Source of the DNA: Lunularia cruciata
Lineage: Eukaryota; Streptophyta; Marchantiopsida; Lunulariales; Lunulariaceae
NCBI GenBank assembly: GCA_948567375.1
Contig: OX419759.1
Span: 48,523,493-48,587,492 of the forward strand
Reading direction: 5' to 3'
Length of the DNA stretch: 64,000 bases
Position numbers and translations under genes: made by a program. Below, piece after piece: positions 59,335 through 64,000 of this stretch. The first letter of the stretch is position 1. Every line of letters starts with the position of its first letter. Below the pieces are notes generated by a model. The model was not told the origin of the DNA and ran no database searches. It saw only the letters and a list, made by a program, of their open reading frames with translations.

Positions 59335-62300
59335 GTGATTTTGAGCCACTTGTTGGGAACTTGATTAGTTCTAATGGGATCAAGGGCTTGACATATACAA
59401 GTCTTTTTCCCTTGCAAGGTATGATATCTGATCGTGGTTGTAGGATTTTGGTTGATTCGGGAAGTTCAAAAAGTTGCTTGTCCATGCAACTAGCAAAGGA
59501 ATACATATTCCTATCAAGCTAGTAATTGGAAGTATATTGATGATGGCAGATGGTAGAAAGGATTTTGCATTTCATCCTATTACCTTCAAGACTGGGAAAG
59601 AGTATTTAGAGTGTATGAGGTTTTTAGTGGCACCTCTATACTATGATGTCATTCTAGGTCTACCTTGACTTGAACGTCATAAGGTTCAATTTGATTGGAA
59701 CCAATGACAAATTCAAGTACAACATCAAGTTAGGAATTTCCTATGAGGTTGTCTAGTACCTTTGAGTAAGATACCTAAGGATAATTAGTCCCAAGATAGG
59801 AAGTTTATCAAGAAGGTAGCCATAGAGCAAGCTTTGAAGAAAGACAAGTCCCACGATTGGAATTTTGTCAAGAAAGCAACCATGGAGCAAGCTTTGAAGA
59901 GAGATGAGTCACTTGATGAGAAGTTTGTCAATGAAACAGCCATAGAGCAAGCTTTGGAGGAAGATAAGTCTATTTTTGTGGTGTGAATCAAGCCTACTCC
60001 ACAAGGAGAACTTGAGGAGAGTCAAGAATCTCATCAAGCAATGGTTTATCAAATAGTTTAGGAGTTCATGGACGTGTTTCCAAATGATCTACCAAAGAGA
60101 TTACACTCCAATCATGGTATGCCCTTCAAGATTGAGTTATTGCCAAGGAGTAATCCAATGAGTAGACCAATCTATTGGCTATCACCAAAGGAGTTGGAGG
60201 AGCTATGAACAACACTTATGGAATTTTTGGAGAAGGACTTCATATAACATAGTACATCTCTTTGCGGAGCACCATTACTATTCATTCCAAAGAAGGATGG
60301 AGGACTTTGATTCTATATTGATTACCGTGGGCTCAATAAACAAATAGTGAAGAATGTGTATCCCTTGCCTCAAATTGATGACTTGCTTGATCAATTGAGC
60401 GGAGAAAAATACTTCTCTAAGTTAAATCTTCATAGCCGCTAGTGGCAAATCCCCATTGATAGAGAGGATGTGCAAAAGATTGCCTTTTGCATGGGTATGG
60501 GCATTTTGAGTGGAGAGTTCTATCTTTTGGGCTCACTAATGCTCCAATAGTCTTCATGGATCAGATGCATCAAGTATTGGATGGACTATTAGATTGGTAC
60601 ATGGTGATGTTCTTGGATGATATCTTAATCTATAGCAAGAAAGACGCAAAACATGTGAATCACATGCAAGAAGTCCTAAGATGACTATGATAGTGAAAGT
60701 TTTGCTACAAGAAGTCAAAGTGTGCCTTTTGGTAGAAGGAATCTATCTTCTTGGGTCACAAGATCTCATTGGAGGATATCAAGATAGAAGGGAGAAAATC
60801 AAGGCCATTAGTGATTGGCCTACTCCAAAGGATGCTAGAGAAGTATAAGCATTTAATAGATAGGCCAATTTTTACCAATGGTTCATCCACTATTATGTTC
60901 ATATGGCTGCACCATTGACTGATCTCTAGGGGAAAAACTCAAGCTTTTAGTTTCCCACCAAGCACAAAGCAACATTCTAGAAGTTGAAACATATGGTGTC
61001 TTTTAGATCTATTCTTCAACCATATGATCCTCAACTATTGTATGGTTGATTTTGATGCTTCTAACTTCACGATTGGAGCCTTGTTGCAATAGGAATTCCC
61101 TGATAGATTACATCTCATTGCCTTTGTGTCTCACCAAGTAAATATAGTTGAAAGGAATTATTGTGCTCAAGATTGGGAATAGTTTGCAATGGTATATGCC
61201 ACCAAGGTATGGAGGAGGCATTATCTCTTGGGGAAATAAGTGATCATGCAAATTTATCACAAACCATTGTTGCAGACATTACACTTGGAACACATGAAGA
61301 GTCAATATCATTGATGGGAGGAGCAACTACATTTGTTTGACATCAAACTTGAGTATAAACCTGGTCAATTCTATGTCATCATCAATGCCCTATCATGACA
61401 ACCTATTTTGAAGTCTCTTCCTCTCATCACGGTGGCAATTACAATGGTATCATTTGATTCCAAAGTCCAATCAAGTTTAAGACAACTCTACAACAAGATC
61501 CTTTCTTGCAGATGATACAAGGTCATCTTGCAGCATGCAACAAGGAGTACAACACCTTCTCCTACAAGGAAGACCTTCAATTTTGTGAGGACCAGATTTA
61601 TGTTCCAACCAAGGGTGATCTCTAACTTGTGTATCTCCAAGAAGCCCATGACTTACCAATCATTGGTCACATGGGTGTGGACAAGACCTTGGGTACTCTC
61701 TAATGCTAATGGTGGTGGCCCAACATGACACAAGATGTTTGAGAATTTGTCCAATTGTGTGAGAGTTGCTAATGCAAGAAGACCAGCAACCAAAAATCAA
61801 GTGGACTCTTCCAACCACTCCCCATTCCATCTGCCCAATGGAAACATGTGAGCTTGGATCTCATCACGTCCTTGCCCAAGACAAAGGAAGGTCACACAAC
61901 GATTGTGATGTTTGTAGAATCTTAGTTAGAAAATCTATGTGACATTAACCTTTGATACCATGGATGCTCCAACATTGCACATATCTACTTCAATACTATC
62001 TTCAAGCATCATGGGTTGCCTCTTGTACTCATCTCCAATTGTGATCCTTAATCCATTGGGAAATTTTGGCAGAGTACTCTTCTAAATACTCAACACCAAG
62101 ATTACTTTTCCATGGCCTATCATCCTCAAATTGGTGGAAAAATTGAACATGAAAATTTCACCTTAGAGGATATGCTTTGTGCCTTTTTCAACATTCACCA
62201 TACCAATTGGGATGAATGTCTAGTAATTGCGGAGTTTGCATACAATAATTCCAAATAGGCAAGCACGAGCTTCTCTCATTTCTTTCTCAATTTTAGCCAC

Positions 62301-62335
62301 GATCCACTTGTTCTAGATTCCTTTTTTCTCTCCCT
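59313..62335 (+). pseudogene. Decayed pol of element F
   Basis: The protease keeps the DSG active site (LVDSGSSKSC near 59451-59480), which element 1 has lost. The three 20-residue repeats are at 59789-59968. RT keeps MVMFLDDILIYSK near 60602-60646, the part deleted in element 1. RNase H and integrase follow with many stops. Non-functional, but useful as a reference for the ancestral layout. Confidence 0.82.
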
Positions 62336-62342
62336 TTGTGGT

Positions 62343-63888
62343 GCCCATATTTTTTGTTTTTTTTTGTTTTTTTATTATTTGGAGAAGAAGTAAGCAAGAA
62401 AGTTGAATTGCGAAAGAAAGAATGGACAAGATTGTCTTCAGAGGAAATCCAAAGAAGCCAACTTTGGGTCAGATGATGGAAGTACAAAGAAGAATTCCAA
62501 GGAACATCATCTTCAGATTGGGAAGCAAAAGCCAATGCAAAGACCATCTAACAACCTTTCTATGTGGCAAGAAAGTACACTTCAAGAAACGGCAAAGGCA
62601 GAAGAAGCATGTCTTGACAGTGACAAGACAACAACACGCAGAAGAAGGGGGAGTTGATTTTGAAATCAACTAAAGAATGACTGCAATTTGGGGTAATATA
62701 AAATTGCGATTGCACAAGGGAAAGTTGAATATGTCAAGTAGATTTCATGTCCCTTTGAGTAGTCGTCCTGCAATAATGCGTGTCAAGAAGCCAATTGAGA
62801 GTGAAATTTTCCGAAATCCAAAAGGGGTTAGAGTGTCTCGTCCAGGAGAAGGAATAGTCTTTCAGTGCCAAAGAATGAGAGAGCAAATCATGGCAAATAA
62901 GGTCCCAAACGCTCTGGCAATACAAAGTTTTGCAATTCATAGGTTGGATGTCATAGCAAGGATCAAAGTCTTGAATAGACTTTGTATTACTTTCTTAGCA
63001 TGGAACTAGAATTTCAGTTTCCCATGAGTCATGGCAGAGATAGCTGCCAGTAATTGCGAGGAAGGCCCTGAAGTCAAGGGGAAGAGAGGAAATCCGACTT
63101 GATGGACTGAGTCAGATTGGAGGTTAGTGTTGGGGAAGGAAGCAAGAGAACCAATAGGGATCACCTTCTATTGGAAGTATGATGCTGTAGAGGAGACGGC
63201 GGACATACAAAATTTGTTCTTTGCTCCGCATACCACAAATGGTTACAAGGTGGAGTCCTATCAAGACCCAATTAAATGAAGTATTGTGGGGACGATAATG
63301 GCCATGTTCAAACCAGAACAAACAACTTACGTGAACATGCAGTAGGCAATCTTTTTCCACCAGATGTTTGCAAGAGTGAAGGTGAACTAGGCAAAGTGTT
63401 TTCACCAACAAACGAGGCAGATGGTGGTCAATTGGTGAACAAGTTTGCCTCCACATTATTTTGCACCATTTTTAGCACACTTCTACTTTGGGTTGAACTT
63501 GTTGACAGTGGACGAGGCGTTTCCATGGTGTCGCATTTCCATCCTGATTTGAGACAAGAAGCGGATGAAGAAGAGCAACAATACATGGCACACCTAAGAG
63601 GCAGTGATGATCACTTCTTGAGGACAATGGAAGATAGAAGAACTCACAAGCTCAATGACAAAGAAGCGCAATAAACCCAAAGAAGCAAAGTCACCGCCAG
63701 CACAAAGGAAGACCCAAAGACTAGTTTTGCAGAGTAAGAAGGTGGTGAAAGAAGAACCGTCGGGAATTGAATCTGAAGGGGAGACAGAGTCTAGAGGAGA
63801 GGACTCAGAAGAAGCGGAACTCACGTTACAAAGTGAGGAATCTAGAAGCAAGAGTGAAGGTGAAGACGAGGTTCAACAATTGGCTTGA
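62343..63888 (+). pseudogene. Unrecognised degenerate reading frame of about 490 codons
   Basis: After an oligo-T-rich stretch, one continuous frame can be followed from ATG 62422 to the TGA ending at 63888, interrupted by about ten stops. Protein-like segments include MDKIVFRGNPKKPTLGQMM, FYWKYDAVEETADIQNLFFA, HYFAPFLAHFYFGLNLLTVD and a C-terminal charged Ser/Glu/Lys-rich tail. I do not recognise the family. It resembles a structural protein or transposon-carried accessory frame. It replaces the 3' end of element F, so it belongs to a younger insertion or a rearrangement. The frame appears to continue beyond the window. Confidence 0.45.
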
Positions 63889-64000
63889 GAAGAAGAAGGG
63901 GATGAAGCTTGTCATGCGATGATTGATAGTGCACCAAGAAAGACAAATCTTTGCATAGCCTTGGTCGTGGAAAAGAAGGGGGCTGAAAGACAGAAGGAGT

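Larger units (their letters stand above)
57753..62335 (+). mobile_element. Element F: decayed relative of element 1, 3' end missing
   Basis: 5' LTR 57753-58158, intact PBS TGGTATCAGAGC at 58160-58171, gag from 58430, pol from about 59313, in the same order as element 1. It ends abruptly after integrase at about 62335 without chromodomain or 3' LTR. Stops are much denser than in element 1, many at positions where element 1 has CG dinucleotides. It probably inserted into element E. Confidence 0.9.

Overview
The window looks like nuclear DNA of a land plant. The evidence is spliced genes with short GT-AG introns, a plant-type ARM/BTB gene, and Ty3/gypsy chromoviruses whose primer-binding sites match the plant initiator-methionine tRNA. 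The compact introns and single-exon F-box/WD40 gene would suit a moss-like bryophyte, but the species cannot be read from the sequence.

Layout. 0-14 kb is transposon-rich: three solo copies of a 739-743 bp LTR family (1083, 2097, 13183), one 5.5-kb chromovirus with both LTRs and a perfect target duplication (element 1, 3282-8823), and a diverged direct repeat (1-740 and 10165-10915). 14-34 kb is a gene island with three supported genes: a small five-exon gene resembling NOPCHAP1 (+, 16349-17680), an eight-exon ARM-like/double-BTB gene (-, 23923-29869) and a single-exon F-box/WD40 gene (+, 31542-33404). The last two are divergently arranged. Between the first two lie a 42-bp minisatellite and a near-perfect 106-bp inverted repeat made from a gene-like fragment. 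33.4-42 kb is AT-rich DNA with no gene I recognise. 42-64 kb is nested transposons: an old minus-strand Ty3 element (E) is split by an 8.6-kb chromovirus (D, 46833-55450), and a decayed relative of element 1 (F, from 57753) probably sits in E too. F is itself cut at about 62.34 kb by an unrecognised decaying reading frame.

Most notable points. (1) Element 1 has a canonical -1 slippery heptamer at its gag-pol overlap; the same overlap is kept in F. (2) Its LTRs carry perfect heat-shock-element trimers and palindromes just upstream of the TATA box, suggesting a heat-responsive Ty3 element. (3) The 106-bp inverted repeat is a plausible young hairpin-siRNA or proto-miRNA locus. (4) Removing D restores a conserved RNase H end motif in E, proving the nesting. 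(5) The NOPCHAP1-like gene has telo-box and site II motifs upstream, the usual plant signature of ribosome-biogenesis genes.

All transposon coding regions seen here contain stops or deletions, so none looks autonomous. Exon joins are my own reading of splice sites, checked only by phase and by remembered family similarity.
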